This document shows positions 1-7,870 of a stretch of 36,624 nucleotides of DNA, in pieces. Position 1 is the first letter of the stretch, and each line of letters starts with the position of its first letter. The translations under genes were made by a program, and so were the position numbers. This stretch comes from Streptomyces silvae (GTDB taxonomy: Bacteria > Actinomycetota > Actinomycetes > Streptomycetales > Streptomycetaceae): the NCBI RefSeq assembly GCF_016745505.1, contig NZ_JAERUC010000066.1, positions 1-36,624 of the forward strand, written 5' to 3'. Below the pieces are notes generated by a model. It had not been told where the DNA came from, searched no databases, and saw nothing but the letters and a program-made list of their open reading frames with translations.

Positions 1-155
1 CCGCTGACGGTGGTGCGGCCGGTACGCCCGGTGTTCACGATGGCGGTGCTGATGGTGGGGCGGAGGGTCCTGCCGATGGTGGTGCGGCCGGTACGCCCGG
101 GGTCCACGACGGTGGCGCCGACGGCGGGGCGGACCAGTCCGGCAGTCGCCGTTGA
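1..155 (+). CDS. C-terminal end of a Gly/Asp/Ala/His repeat peptide (5' end outside window)
   Basis: The frame beginning at base 3 is open to a TGA at 153-155 and encodes two copies of the 20-residue unit ADGGAAGTPGVHDGGADGGA, split by EGP, then DQSGSRR. The two 60-base copies differ at ten positions. All ten are third codon positions and none changes an amino acid, which is strong evidence that this frame is translated and that the peptide sequence is under selection. The start lies upstream, so total length and any leader region are unknown. There is no Cys and only one Thr per unit, so lanthionine chemistry is unlikely in the visible part. The downstream gene encodes a JmjC/cupin oxygenase, a class that hydroxylates residues such as His or Arg, and each unit carries one His-Asp pair. 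I infer, without proof, that this could be its substrate. Alternatively it is only a low-complexity tail of a larger protein. Confidence 0.7.
   Translation, partial: ADGGAAGTPGVHDGGADGGAEGPADGGAAGTPGVHDGGADGGADQSGSRR
3..131 (+). repeat. 69-bp tandem coding repeat, two copies
   Basis: Copy 1 occupies 3-71 and copy 2 begins at 72. The first 20 codons (3-62 and 72-131) encode identical residues but differ at ten third positions. The last three codons diverge (EGP versus DQS). More copies may lie upstream of the window. Confidence 0.9.
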
Positions 156-1375
156 GCACCTCCCGGACCGAACTCCGGAACCCCGGCCCCACGGAGGGAG
201 CCGGGGTTCCGGAGACCCGTCCGACCCGTCTCACCCGGCTGACCCGTTTGAGCCAGGAGGAGTTCGCCCGCGACATCTGGGGGCGCAGAGCTCTGCTCAC
301 CCGCCGCGTCAGCGATTTCTCCGATCTGTTCTCCGCCGACGCCGTCGACGAACTCGTCGCACGCCGCGGACTGCGCACCCCCTTCCTCCGCGTCGCCAGG
401 GACGGCTCCACGCTCCCCGAATCGTCGTACACCTCGTCCGCCGGCGTCGGCGCCACCATCTCCGACCAGCTCGACGACACGGCGCTGTGGCGCCAGTTCG
501 CCGACGGCGCCACGCTCGTCCTCCAGGCCCTGCAGCGCACCTGGGGGCCCGTCGCCGGCTTCTGCGCCGGACTGAGCACCGAGCTGGGGCATCCCGCGCA
601 GGCCAACGCCTATGTCACTCCGCCGCAGAACCGCGGATTCGACGACCACTACGACGTCCACGACGTCTTCGTCCTCCAGATCGAGGGCACCAAGCGCTGG
701 CTCGTCCATGAACCCGTACACCCCGACCCGCTCCGCGACCAGCCCTGGACCGACCGCCGCTCCGCCGTCGCCGAGGCCGCCAGGAGCACGCCGTACATAG
801 ACACCGTGCTGGAGCCGGGCGATGCCCTCTACCTGCCGCGGGGCTGGCTGCACGCCGCCGAGGCGCAGGGAGAGGTCTCGGTCCACCTGACGATCGGGAT
901 CCACACCTGGACGCGGTACGCGCTGGCCGAACAACTGGCCGCCTCCGCGCTCGCGGCGCTGCGCGACGACCCCCGGATGCGCGGGAGCCTGCCGCTGGGC
1001 GTGGACACTCCCGCCGAGGAGATCGACATCGTCCGTGAACGTCTCCTCGCCGCCGTCACCGAGGCCGATTCCGCGCCGTCGTTCCACCGCGCCCGGAGGG
1101 GCCAGGCGCGCCCGGCCCCGCTGGGACCGCTGGCCCAGCTCGCGGCCGTCGACGGGCTCGGCCCCGGGACCCCCGTACGGCTCCGCGAGGCACTGGAAGC
1201 GCGGCTGGAAGGCCCACGCCTGACCACACGTGTGGGATGGCTCGACTTCCCGGAGACCGATCTGCCGTCGGTGATCCGTCTGCTCGACGGCGACATCCGT
1301 ACGGCCGGTGAACTCGGCGTAGAGCTGGTCGGGAGACTGCTGCGCGCGGGCGTACTGGTTCCCGCCGAGCGGTGA
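152..1375 (+). CDS. JmjC/cupin-fold Fe(II)/2-oxoglutarate oxygenase, ribosomal-oxygenase (YcfD/RoxA)-like
   Basis: The 407-residue product carries the facial iron triad of the cupin-4/JmjC protein hydroxylases: H166-x-D168 (in DDHYDVHD) and H234 (in PRGWLHAAE). The typical context FVLQIEGTKRW and LEPGDALYLP lies around it. The C-terminal third (GELGVELVGRLLRAGVLVP) fits the winged-helix tail of this family, whose members are usually about 370-400 residues. Characterised relatives hydroxylate Arg or His of ribosomal proteins. The start is uncertain. TTG at 152 overlaps the stop of the repeat peptide (TTGA), but no clear Shine-Dalgarno is present. A TTG at 248 would begin the product just before the conserved LSQEEFARDIWGRR and leave a strong hairpin (173-214) outside the gene. 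The sucrase/ferredoxin-like gene follows after 10 bases, so the three genes look like one unit. Confidence 0.85.
   Translation: MSTSRTELRNPGPTEGAGVPETRPTRLTRLTRLSQEEFARDIWGRRALLTRRVSDFSDLFSADAVDELVARRGLRTPFLRVARDGSTLPESSYTSSAGVGATISDQLDDTALWRQFADGATLVLQALQRTWGPVAGFCAGLSTELGHPAQANAYVTPPQNRGFDDHYDVHDVFVLQIEGTKRWLVHEPVHPDPLRDQPWTDRRSAVAEAARSTPYIDTVLEPGDALYLPRGWLHAAEAQGEVSVHLTIGIHTWTRYALAEQLAASALAALRDDPRMRGSLPLGVDTPAEEIDIVRERLLAAVTEADSAPSFHRARRGQARPAPLGPLAQLAAVDGLGPGTPVRLREALEARLEGPRLTTRVGWLDFPETDLPSVIRLLDGDIRTAGELGVELVGRLLRAGVLVPAER
173..214. terminator. Perfect 15-bp inverted repeat after the repeat-peptide stop
   Basis: The arms CTCCGGAACCCCGGC (173-187) and GCCGGGGTTCCGGAG (200-214) are perfectly complementary around a 12-base loop. 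The hairpin lies 17 bases past the peptide stop and lacks a clean U tract. It could be a partial terminator or mRNA stabiliser separating the peptide gene from the enzyme gene. If the TTG at 152 is used, it instead lies inside the oxygenase N-terminus. Confidence 0.55.
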
Positions 1376-1385
1376 CACCGCCGCG

Positions 1386-2303
1386 ATGACCGCGAAGGAC
1401 CGCTTCCTCTGTGCCGACGCGGCCCGGACGCGGGGCGACTCGATGGTGGGAACGGCGCCGCACGGCACCGTCTGGGTCCTCATCGAGTACCGGGGCGGCT
1501 GGCCGGCCAACGGCTTCGACGGCCTCGACCTCGAACCCCGTACCAAAGCACTCGTGTTCTCCGCCGCCCGAGCGGTACGGGCCCGGATCCTGCTGGTCAG
1601 ACGGCACGGGCGCCACACACCCGAGGAGACACGCCGCTGGGGCGTACTGCGCTACGAGAAGTCCGGCGACCACCGGCAGCAGTGGGGCACCTGGAGCCGG
1701 GACGAGGACCTGGCGCAGATCGTCGGAGCCCTCGGTGCCCCAGGGCAGCCCGGTCACCCGCCGGTCGTCCTGGTCTGCGCCCACGGCCGGCACGACACCT
1801 GCTGCGCCGTGCGGGGGAGGCCCGTGGGGCGCGCCCTGAGCGACCGCTGGCCGGAGCTTGTCTGGGAGTGCACGCACGTCGGCGGGGACAGGTTCGCCGC
1901 CAACGTCGTCGTCGCTCCCGACGGCGTCTACTACGGCAACCTCGACGCCGCCTCCTCCGTCGAAGCGCTCGAACAGCACCTGGCCGACCGTATCCACGCC
2001 GGCCATCTGCGCGGATACACCGACCTCTTCCCGCCGCAGCAGGCCGCCGTCACCGCGCTGCTCAGGCACTTCGGCCCGGCGGGACGGCATGCGTACACGG
2101 TCGCCGAGACCACCCGCGACGGCGCCGGCTGGCGGATCCGAGTCCTCCGCCACCCGCCCCGCCCGGCGGCCTTCGACGTCGAGGTGCGGTCCTACCGCAC
2201 CACGCCGTACCAACTGACCTGCCGAGGGCCGGCGATGAGTCCGGCCGTCGTCCACGAGGTCGTCTCCATCCGCACGGCCGAGCGTCCGAGACCGTTGGGC
2301 TGA
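1386..2303 (+). CDS. Sucrase/ferredoxin-like (Apd1-type) [2Fe-2S] protein
   Basis: This 305-residue soluble protein has a thioredoxin-like ferredoxin fold. The signature is CAHGRHDTCC at residues 131-140 followed by ECTHVGGDRFAAN, with C162 and H164, as in the sucraseferredoxin family. In the characterised fungal member Apd1, a non-Rieske [2Fe-2S] cluster is bound by two Cys and two His. The Cys-x7-Cys pair (C131, C139) and several nearby His are visible here, but which ligands are used cannot be read from sequence. The ATG at 1386 lies 10 bases after the oxygenase stop. A second in-frame ATG at 1443 is possible because neither has a strong ribosome-binding site. The family has no settled function in bacteria. 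An electron-transfer role for the neighbouring iron oxygenase is an inference from adjacency only. Confidence 0.85.
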   Translation: MTAKDRFLCADAARTRGDSMVGTAPHGTVWVLIEYRGGWPANGFDGLDLEPRTKALVFSAARAVRARILLVRRHGRHTPEETRRWGVLRYEKSGDHRQQWGTWSRDEDLAQIVGALGAPGQPGHPPVVLVCAHGRHDTCCAVRGRPVGRALSDRWPELVWECTHVGGDRFAANVVVAPDGVYYGNLDAASSVEALEQHLADRIHAGHLRGYTDLFPPQQAAVTALLRHFGPAGRHAYTVAETTRDGAGWRIRVLRHPPRPAAFDVEVRSYRTTPYQLTCRGPAMSPAVVHEVVSIRTAERPRPLG

Positions 2304-2342
2304 ACCCCGGGGGCGCGAGGGGCCGTCGTAACCCGCAGCCGT

Positions 2343-2360
2343 CGTGCGCCGGAGCGCACG
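2343..2360. terminator. Short hairpin between convergent genes
   Basis: The stem CGTGCGC/GCGCACG (7 bp) with tetraloop CGGA lies in the 64-base gap between the sucrase/ferredoxin-like gene and the convergent aldo/keto reductase gene. Position and shape suit a bidirectional terminator, although no T tract follows. Confidence 0.5.
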
Positions 2361-2367
2361 CCCGGTC

Positions 2368-3279
2368 TCAGGGCTTGCCGTCTTCCGCCCCGTCGGTGCC
2401 CGGCCACGCCTCGTCGAGCCGTGTCAGCTCCGCCTCGGTCAGTACCAGCTCCGCCGCCCCGGCCGAGTCCTGGATGGAGGCCGGCCGGCTGGCTCCCGGC
2501 ACCGGGACCATCAGCGGGGAGCGGCTCAGCAGCCAGGCCAGGACGATCTGCTGGGGACTGACCCCGCGTGCGTCGGCCACATGGTGGAAGGCGGTGCCCG
2601 CGGAGGTGGGGGCGGAGCGTCCGTCGAGGGAGCTGCGCCGGATGCCGCCGAGCGGGCTCCAGGGCAGGAAGGCCAGGCCCAGCCGGGTGCTCAGCCGGAG
2701 CTCCGGTTCGCTGTCGCGGACGGCGGGGGAGTACCGGTTCTGTACGGAGACCAGCCCGTCGCCCAGGATCGCGTGTGCCTCGTGGATCTGACCGGTGGTC
2801 ACGTTGGAGATGCCGGCGGCCCGGATCGTGCCGGCGTCGAGCAGCTCGCGCAGCGCGCCGACGGAGTCGGCCCAGGGGACGGCGGGGTCGGGTTTGTGGA
2901 GCTGGTAGAGGCCGATGGCCTCGACACCGAGCCGCTCGGCGGACGCCTCGGCGGCCTTCCTGAGGTGGGCGGGGTCCCCGTCGACCGTCCAGCTGCCGTC
3001 ACCGGGCCGGCCCCGGCCGCCCTTGGTGGCGACCAGGACGTCCGAGGTGTCCCGGCCGTAGCGGCGGAGGGCCCGGGCGATGAGGTACTCGTTGTGGCCG
3101 GTCTCGTCCGCGTGCCAGTGGTAGCTGTCGGCGGTGTCGATCAGGGTGACCCCGGCGTCGAGGGCCGCGTGGATGGTGGCGACGGCCCGTTCCTCGTCCG
3201 GGCGTTGCTCGATGGACAGGGGCATGGCGCCCAGTCCGACGGCGCTGAAGGTGGTGTCCTTGACGGTGCGGTACAGCAT
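2368..3279 (-). CDS. Aldo/keto reductase
   Basis: This 303-residue product has the AKR fold, with the catalytic tetrad D48, Y53 (in DTADSY), K86 (ATKGG) and H128 (YQLHKPDP). The NADPH-binding C-terminal region includes VPVPGASRPASIQDS. It should reduce aldehydes or ketones; the substrate is not predictable. The ATG at 3279 is preceded on the minus strand by GAGGGG about nine bases upstream, and family similarity begins at once (LYRTVKDTTFSAVGLGAM), so longer upstream starts are rejected. The Shine-Dalgarno overlaps the stop of the epimerase gene 13 bases upstream, indicating one operon of epimerase then reductase, divergent from the LysR gene. Confidence 0.92.
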   Translation of the reverse strand: MLYRTVKDTTFSAVGLGAMPLSIEQRPDEERAVATIHAALDAGVTLIDTADSYHWHADETGHNEYLIARALRRYGRDTSDVLVATKGGRGRPGDGSWTVDGDPAHLRKAAEASAERLGVEAIGLYQLHKPDPAVPWADSVGALRELLDAGTIRAAGISNVTTGQIHEAHAILGDGLVSVQNRYSPAVRDSEPELRLSTRLGLAFLPWSPLGGIRRSSLDGRSAPTSAGTAFHHVADARGVSPQQIVLAWLLSRSPLMVPVPGASRPASIQDSAGAAELVLTEAELTRLDEAWPGTDGAEDGKP

Positions 3280-3292
3280 CGGGTGTCGCCCC

Positions 3293-4234
3293 TCAGGAGG
3301 TGTGGACGGCGGATGTGCCGAGGGCTTCGGCGGCGGCGCCGGGCAGCCAGTCGGCGGTGCGGGAGAAGGTGAAACCCAGCTCCTTCGCACGGGTGTTGCT
3401 CATGGCGTAATGGCGGTCGAAGGAGAACGGGCCGGCCGCCTCGCCCGCGGCGACGGTCCGGTACACCGGTTCCCGGCCGGTGCGGGAGGCGATCAGCCCG
3501 CTCAGCTCGCGTACGTCGAGCAGGCCGTCGGAGCAGGCGTTGACGGGGCCGGTGAAGTCGGAGGCGGTGCTCGCCCACAGCAGCAGGTCCGCCATCTCCT
3601 CGTGGTGGATGAAGACGGTGGGCCGCTCCTCGGCGTACACATCGACCGTCCCGCCCCGGGAGACGAGTTCGGCGTAGTGCGCCAGACGGCCGGTGAACTC
3701 CTGTGTCCCGCCGCCGAGTACATGGGCGCTGCGTACGGAGACGAAGCCGAACCCGCCCGCCCGGGTGAGCACGGCCTCCGCCTGCCGTTTGCCCTCGGCG
3801 TAGTGGGCGTCCTGGTACGCGGCGTCCTGCCAGGGCAGGTCCAGGCGCACCCGCCAGACGGCCGGGTCGACGAGATCCTCCGTCACCGGTGTGCCGGCGG
3901 GGACGGCCGGGAGGTCGGCGGTGGCGGGATCGTAGACCTCGATCGTGGACGTCATGACGTACCGCCGGGTGCGGTCGCGGAAGACGTGGGCGGCGACGGC
4001 GGCCTGCACCGGGGTGTAGCAGATCTGGTCGACGACCACGTCGAAGGTACGGGTGCCGAGCGCGGCGGTCAGCGCCGCCTCGTCGTCGCGGTCGGCGACG
4101 AGGTGTTCGACACCGGCGGGTGGGCGGGTGGAGCCCCGGTTGATGACAGTGACCTCGTGGCCGGCCTCCGCCAGTCGCCGGACGAGAAGTTTTCCGAAGT
4201 AGCGGCCGCCGCCGATGACGCAGATCTTTCGCAT
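3293..4234 (-). CDS. NAD-dependent epimerase/dehydratase (extended SDR)
   Basis: This 313-residue Rossmann-fold protein begins MRKICVIGGGRYFGKLL. The glycine-rich dinucleotide loop GGGRYFG lies at residues 8-14, a variant of GxxGxxG, followed by HEVTVINRGS for cofactor ribose binding. The SDR catalytic pair appears as YAEGK (YxxxK). The chain resembles atypical extended SDRs related to isoflavone-reductase or RNA-binding CSP41-like members, so sugar epimerase activity is not assured. The ATG at 4234 is preferred over one nine codons upstream (4261) because it sits directly before the Rossmann strand and follows GGAG, although spacing is tight. It is first in a two-gene operon with the aldo/keto reductase and divergent from the LysR regulator 70 bases away. 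Confidence 0.88.
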   Translation of the reverse strand: MRKICVIGGGRYFGKLLVRRLAEAGHEVTVINRGSTRPPAGVEHLVADRDDEAALTAALGTRTFDVVVDQICYTPVQAAVAAHVFRDRTRRYVMTSTIEVYDPATADLPAVPAGTPVTEDLVDPAVWRVRLDLPWQDAAYQDAHYAEGKRQAEAVLTRAGGFGFVSVRSAHVLGGGTQEFTGRLAHYAELVSRGGTVDVYAEERPTVFIHHEEMADLLLWASTASDFTGPVNACSDGLLDVRELSGLIASRTGREPVYRTVAAGEAAGPFSFDRHYAMSNTRAKELGFTFSRTADWLPGAAAEALGTSAVHTS

Positions 4235-4304
4235 GGCTCCATCGTGGTCGCCTATCGTCATCAGCAGAAGTGCCCTCCTACTGGTAACGCATTAAGGAAA
4301 ACTG
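4235..4304. promoter_or_regulatory. Divergent promoter region between LysR gene and epimerase/AKR operon
   Basis: This 70-base gap lies between two outward-facing starts. It holds the LysR ribosome-binding site (AAGGA, 4294-4298). A-T-rich TAACGCATTAAGG at 4285-4297 stands out in this GC-rich DNA. LysR regulators normally bind T-N11-A sites in such gaps. No single site can be assigned by eye. Confidence 0.5.
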
Positions 4305-5213
4305 TTGATCGATGTCCAGCGGCTCCGCATCCTGCGGGCGGTGGCGGAGCACGGGAGCTTCAACCGGGCGGCCACCGCCCTCCACCTCACCCCCTCGGCC
4401 GTGTCCCAGCACGTAGCCGTCCTGGAACGCAGCCTGGGCGCCCAGGTGGTCGCCCGCAGCACCCGGGGTGTCACCCTCACCCGGGCAGGCCAGATCATGG
4501 TCGGGGCCGCCGAGTCCGTGGCGGCCGAGCTCGAACACGCGAAGCAGCAGGTCGACCGGCTCAGCACGGGCCGCACCCAGCTCACCGTCGCCACGTTCAC
4601 CAGCGGCGGCCGGGTGCTTCTGCCCGGCGCCCTCGCCCGGCTCACCGCGGCCCACCCCGAGACCGTGCTCCACGTCAGGGAGGGCGAGCCCGAGGAGTGC
4701 CTGCCGCTGGTCCGGCAGGGCGCGGTGGACCTGGCCCTCGCCTACCACTTCGACGGCCCGCTGCCCGGCCGGTCGGGCACCGGCTCCAGTCTGCGGTGGA
4801 CACCGCTCATGGAGGACCCCCTGCACGTCGTCCTGCCCCACCGGCATCCGCTCGCCGGCCGCGCGGCCATCGAACTCGACGAGCTGGCCGGTGAACCCTG
4901 GGTGCTCGGATGCCTCAAGACCGAGGCGTACCTGCGCCGTTACGCGCAACGCGCCGGCTTCGACCCGGACGTGCGCGGCACCACGACCGACTACTTCTTC
5001 GCCGGCTCCCTCGTCGCCGCGGGGCTGGGCGTCTCGCTCATCCCCTCCATCGCCCTCGTCCCCAGGGTGTGGGGCGTCCACATCGTCCCGATAGAGGCAC
5101 CGGCCCCCGCACGCCACCTCGGCGTCGCCGTGCTCGGCCACCGCCGCGACCTCCAGGTGACGACGCTGATCGAGGCGCTCCAGGAGCAGGCGGCAGCACT
5201 CGGCGCATCCTGA
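4305..5213 (+). CDS. LysR-family transcriptional regulator
   Basis: This 302-residue protein has an N-terminal winged helix-turn-helix (residues about 4-63: LRILRAVAEHGSFNRAA, then LTPSAVSQHVAVLERSLGAQ) and a C-terminal periplasmic-binding-like effector domain (about 92-295). Start is TTG 4305, six bases after AGGA at 4295-4298. It is transcribed away from the epimerase and aldo/keto reductase genes. By the usual LysR layout it probably controls them and itself. The effector is unknown. Confidence 0.93.
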   Translation: MIDVQRLRILRAVAEHGSFNRAATALHLTPSAVSQHVAVLERSLGAQVVARSTRGVTLTRAGQIMVGAAESVAAELEHAKQQVDRLSTGRTQLTVATFTSGGRVLLPGALARLTAAHPETVLHVREGEPEECLPLVRQGAVDLALAYHFDGPLPGRSGTGSSLRWTPLMEDPLHVVLPHRHPLAGRAAIELDELAGEPWVLGCLKTEAYLRRYAQRAGFDPDVRGTTTDYFFAGSLVAAGLGVSLIPSIALVPRVWGVHIVPIEAPAPARHLGVAVLGHRRDLQVTTLIEALQEQAAALGAS

Positions 5214-5312
5214 CCCGGCAGCCGACGTGCCGAGAATGTGGGCTTCCCGGCGGACCGGGGATTAGGTTGGCGGGACACTCTCCGGGCAGCCGGACTCGTG
5301 ATGGGGGCGAGC

Positions 5313-6611
5313 ATGACCATGCAAAAGGGAACCAACGTCGCAGTGCCGGCTCAGGCCGTACGGGTCGAACTGGGCTGGCACACCTCTCCCGGCACACCCG
5401 ACGTCGATGCCTCGGCGCTCCTCCTCGTCGCGGGAAAGGTGCGCAGCGACGCGGACTTCGTCTTCTACAACCAGCCGGCCCACGGCTCCGGCGCGGTGCG
5501 CCACGAGGGCAAGCGGACGGCGGGGGGCGCGGTCACGGACAGCCTCTCCGTCGACTTCGGGCGGATCGAGCCGGCGATCGACCGGGTCGTGATCGCCGCC
5601 TCAGCGGACGGCGGCACCTTCGGGCGGGTCACCGGCCTCCACGTGCGGATCCTGGACGCGGCGAACGGCGCCGAGATCGCGCGCTTCGACAGCGCGGACG
5701 CGAGCGTCGAGACCGCGTTCATCCTCGGTGAGCTCTATCTGCGCCAGGGCGCCTGGAAGTTCAGGGCCGTGGGCCAGGGGTACGACACCGGACTCGCGGG
5801 CCTCGCCACGGACTTCGGCATCTCCGTCGACGAGCCGCAGCAGGCCCCGCCCGCCTCGCAGCCGCAGAGGACTCCCCAGCCGGCCCGACCTCAGCAGGCC
5901 CCGCCCCCGCCGGTGGCTCCCCAGCCGCCCGCGCCCCCGGTCGCACCGCCCGCGCCGCCCGTCGTCCAGGCCGTACGGCTGACGAAGGTCACCCTGACCA
6001 AGGAAGCCCCCTCGGTCTCGCTGTCGAAGCAGGGCGGCACCTCCGGAGCGCTGCGCGTCAACCTCAACTGGGAGGTGCGCAAACAGTTCAAGGGCTGGGG
6101 CGCGAAGCTCGGCAGGGCCGTCGCCATGCACGCCGACCTGGACCTCGACCTCTGCGCCCTGTACGAACTCACCGACGGCAGCAAGGGAGTCGTCCAGGCG
6201 CTGGGGAACGCCTTCGGCTCCCTGCGGCAGCCGCCCTACATCCATCTCGACGGCGACGACCGTACGGGCGCCGTCTCGACCGGCGAGAACCTCACGGTCA
6301 ACCTCGACCACAAGAACCGGCTGCGCCGCGTCCTGATCTTCGTCACCATCTACGAGGGCGCCCGGAGCTTCGCCGATCTGCACGCCACGGTGACCCTCCA
6401 GCCGCAGAACGGCGCGGCGATCGACTTCTCCCTCGACGAATGCACCGTGCCCTCCACGGTGTGCGCGCTCGCACTGCTCACCAGCGACGGGAACGACCTC
6501 ACCGTGCAGCGCGAGGCCCGCTACCTCGTCCCTCAGCGCGGGGTCAGCCCCCAGCGGACCATCGACGCCGCCTACGGCTGGGGCATGAACTGGACGCCCG
6601 GGCGCAAGTGA
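5313..6611 (+). CDS. Two-domain TerD-family protein with proline-rich linker
   Basis: The 432-residue product has two TerD-type beta-sandwich domains. The first (about 5-165) contains the DVDASALLL and FVFYNQP signatures, and the second (about 225-432) contains [12 protein letters not shown]. They are joined by a Pro/Gln/Ala linker at about 173-219. TerD proteins bind calcium through acidic loops and belong to tellurite and stress-response systems; streptomycetes carry many copies and their biochemical role is unsettled. The ATG at 5313 follows a purine-rich GGGGGCGAG; another ATG lies two codons on. It appears to be a single-gene unit converging on the hpnB-like gene, with 19 bases between their ends. 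Confidence 0.9.
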   Translation: MTMQKGTNVAVPAQAVRVELGWHTSPGTPDVDASALLLVAGKVRSDADFVFYNQPAHGSGAVRHEGKRTAGGAVTDSLSVDFGRIEPAIDRVVIAASADGGTFGRVTGLHVRILDAANGAEIARFDSADASVETAFILGELYLRQGAWKFRAVGQGYDTGLAGLATDFGISVDEPQQAPPASQPQRTPQPARPQQAPPPPVAPQPPAPPVAPPAPPVVQAVRLTKVTLTKEAPSVSLSKQGGTSGALRVNLNWEVRKQFKGWGAKLGRAVAMHADLDLDLCALYELTDGSKGVVQALGNAFGSLRQPPYIHLDGDDRTGAVSTGENLTVNLDHKNRLRRVLIFVTIYEGARSFADLHATVTLQPQNGAAIDFSLDECTVPSTVCALALLTSDGNDLTVQREARYLVPQRGVSPQRTIDAAYGWGMNWTPGRK

Positions 6612-6630
6612 CACCGGGCGGATTCAGGGT

Positions 6631-7812
6631 TCAGGGTTCCGGTGCGGCCTCGGGCCGGGCGTACGTACGCCCCTTCCAGGCCGCACCGAGCCCCCGGTAG
6701 TGCTGGACCGCCGAATCCACCGTCATCAGCAGGTAGAGGACGGCGGTGAGGGGCAGCAGCGGTGCCAGCCACAGCGACTGCCGGTAGTACCCGAGCATGG
6801 GCATGTACGTCCCCGCCATCACCGCCCAGGCCGCCCCGCCCGCCGAGGCGGCGACCGCGTCCCCGGTCAGCAGCCCGGTGACCAGCGTGACGGGCGGCGC
6901 GACATAGACCAGGAGCAGCCCCAGGACCGTACCGGCCAGCAGCCACGGGCTGTGCCGCAGCTGGGCGTACGCACTCCGCGCGACCATGTGCCACAGGTCC
7001 GCCAGCCGTGGATAGGGCCGCACGCTGTCCACCCGGTCGGCCAGGCCCAGCCAGATGCGGCCGCCGCTGCGCCGTACCGCACGCGCCAGCGACACGTCGT
7101 CGATCACCGCCGAACGGATGGACTCCGGGAGCCGGGCCCGCTCGACGGTTCCGGCCCGCAGCAGGACACAGCCGCCCGCCGCCGCGGCGGTGCGCGACCT
7201 CTCGGCGTTCACCCGGCGGAACGGGTAGAGCTGCCCGAAGAAGTAGACGAAGGCCGGCACCACCAGCCGCTCCCAGGCGCTCGTCACCCGCAGCCTGGCC
7301 ATCTGCGAGACCAGGTCGAACCCGTCCACGCCGTCGCTCCCGGCGGCGGCGACGAGCTCCCGCAGGCTGTCCGGCTCATGCGCGATGTCCGCGTCCGTCA
7401 GCAGCAGGAACTCCGGCTTCCGCTGCCGGGCCAGCGCCATCCCGTGCCGCAGCGCCCAGAGCTTGCCCGTCCACCCCGGCTCCGGCTCCCCGGGGGCCAC
7501 CACCGTCAGCGGAAGCCCGCCGTACCGCACGGCCAGCTCTCGGGCCAGCTCGCCCGTGCCGTCGCCGCTGCCGTCGTCCACCAGGAAGATCTCCGCGTCG
7601 CCCGGATAGTCCTGGGCGAGCAGCGACGGCAGGCTCACCGGCAGGACCTCGGCCTCGTCCCTCGCGGGGACGACCACGGCCACCGAGGGCCAGCGCGCCG
7701 GGTCCCCGCGCAGCGGCAGCCGCTGGTCGGTCCGCCAGAAGAAGCCCTGACCCAGCAGCAGCCAGACCCATACGATCAGCGAACCCACGGCGGTCCAGGC
7801 AACGGCGCTCAT
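6631..7812 (-). CDS. hpnB: Hopene-associated glycosyltransferase HpnB-like (GT2)
   Basis: This 393-residue membrane glycosyltransferase has one N-terminal helix (about 5-25), a GT2 catalytic domain with VDDGSGDGTG (DDG at 79-81) and LLTDADI (DAD at 140-142), and three or four C-terminal membrane helices. The stretches RRVNAERSRTAAAAGGCVLL, VIDDVSLARAV and RSAYAQLRHSPWLLAGT, and the ending HYRGLGAAWKGRTY, are those of HpnB proteins found beside hopanoid genes. HpnB is thought to act in hopanoid side-chain or related sugar-lipid metabolism, but its reaction is not firmly established. No squalene-hopene cyclase or other hpn gene is in this window, so this is an isolated copy. The start ATG lies 58 bases from the divergent racemase start; no good Shine-Dalgarno is visible. 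Confidence 0.88.
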   Translation of the reverse strand: MSAVAWTAVGSLIVWVWLLLGQGFFWRTDQRLPLRGDPARWPSVAVVVPARDEAEVLPVSLPSLLAQDYPGDAEIFLVDDGSGDGTGELARELAVRYGGLPLTVVAPGEPEPGWTGKLWALRHGMALARQRKPEFLLLTDADIAHEPDSLRELVAAAGSDGVDGFDLVSQMARLRVTSAWERLVVPAFVYFFGQLYPFRRVNAERSRTAAAAGGCVLLRAGTVERARLPESIRSAVIDDVSLARAVRRSGGRIWLGLADRVDSVRPYPRLADLWHMVARSAYAQLRHSPWLLAGTVLGLLLVYVAPPVTLVTGLLTGDAVAASAGGAAWAVMAGTYMPMLGYYRQSLWLAPLLPLTAVLYLLMTVDSAVQHYRGLGAAWKGRTYARPEAAPEP

Positions 7813-7858
7813 CCGTCGAAGTGTGCCCCACTCCGGCGGTGCCGCAAGGGCTGTCGAC

Positions 7859-7864
7859 TATGGT
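7859..7864 (+). promoter_or_regulatory. Putative -10 box TATGGT of a leaderless racemase transcript
   Basis: TATGGT (TAnnnT) ends six bases before the GTG at 7871. This spacing would start transcription at or next to the start codon. No convincing -35 is seen. Confidence 0.45.
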
Positions 7865-7870
7865 GACCGG

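Noticed and set aside
10..711. Plus-strand frame beginning in the repeat region
   Set aside because: It is out of frame with both the selected repeat peptide and the oxygenase, and highly Arg-rich.
5262..5270. TTAGGTTGG, resembling an iron-box half, before the TerD gene
   Set aside because: Only the left half matches. The right half (CGGGACACT) shows no dyad, so iron control is not supported.
6612..6660. TTCAGGGTTCAGGGTTCC direct repeat and CACCGG/CCGGTG hairpin between convergent genes
   Set aside because: The stem is only six bases with a 21-base loop and the repeat is short. It is too weak to call as a terminator or att site.
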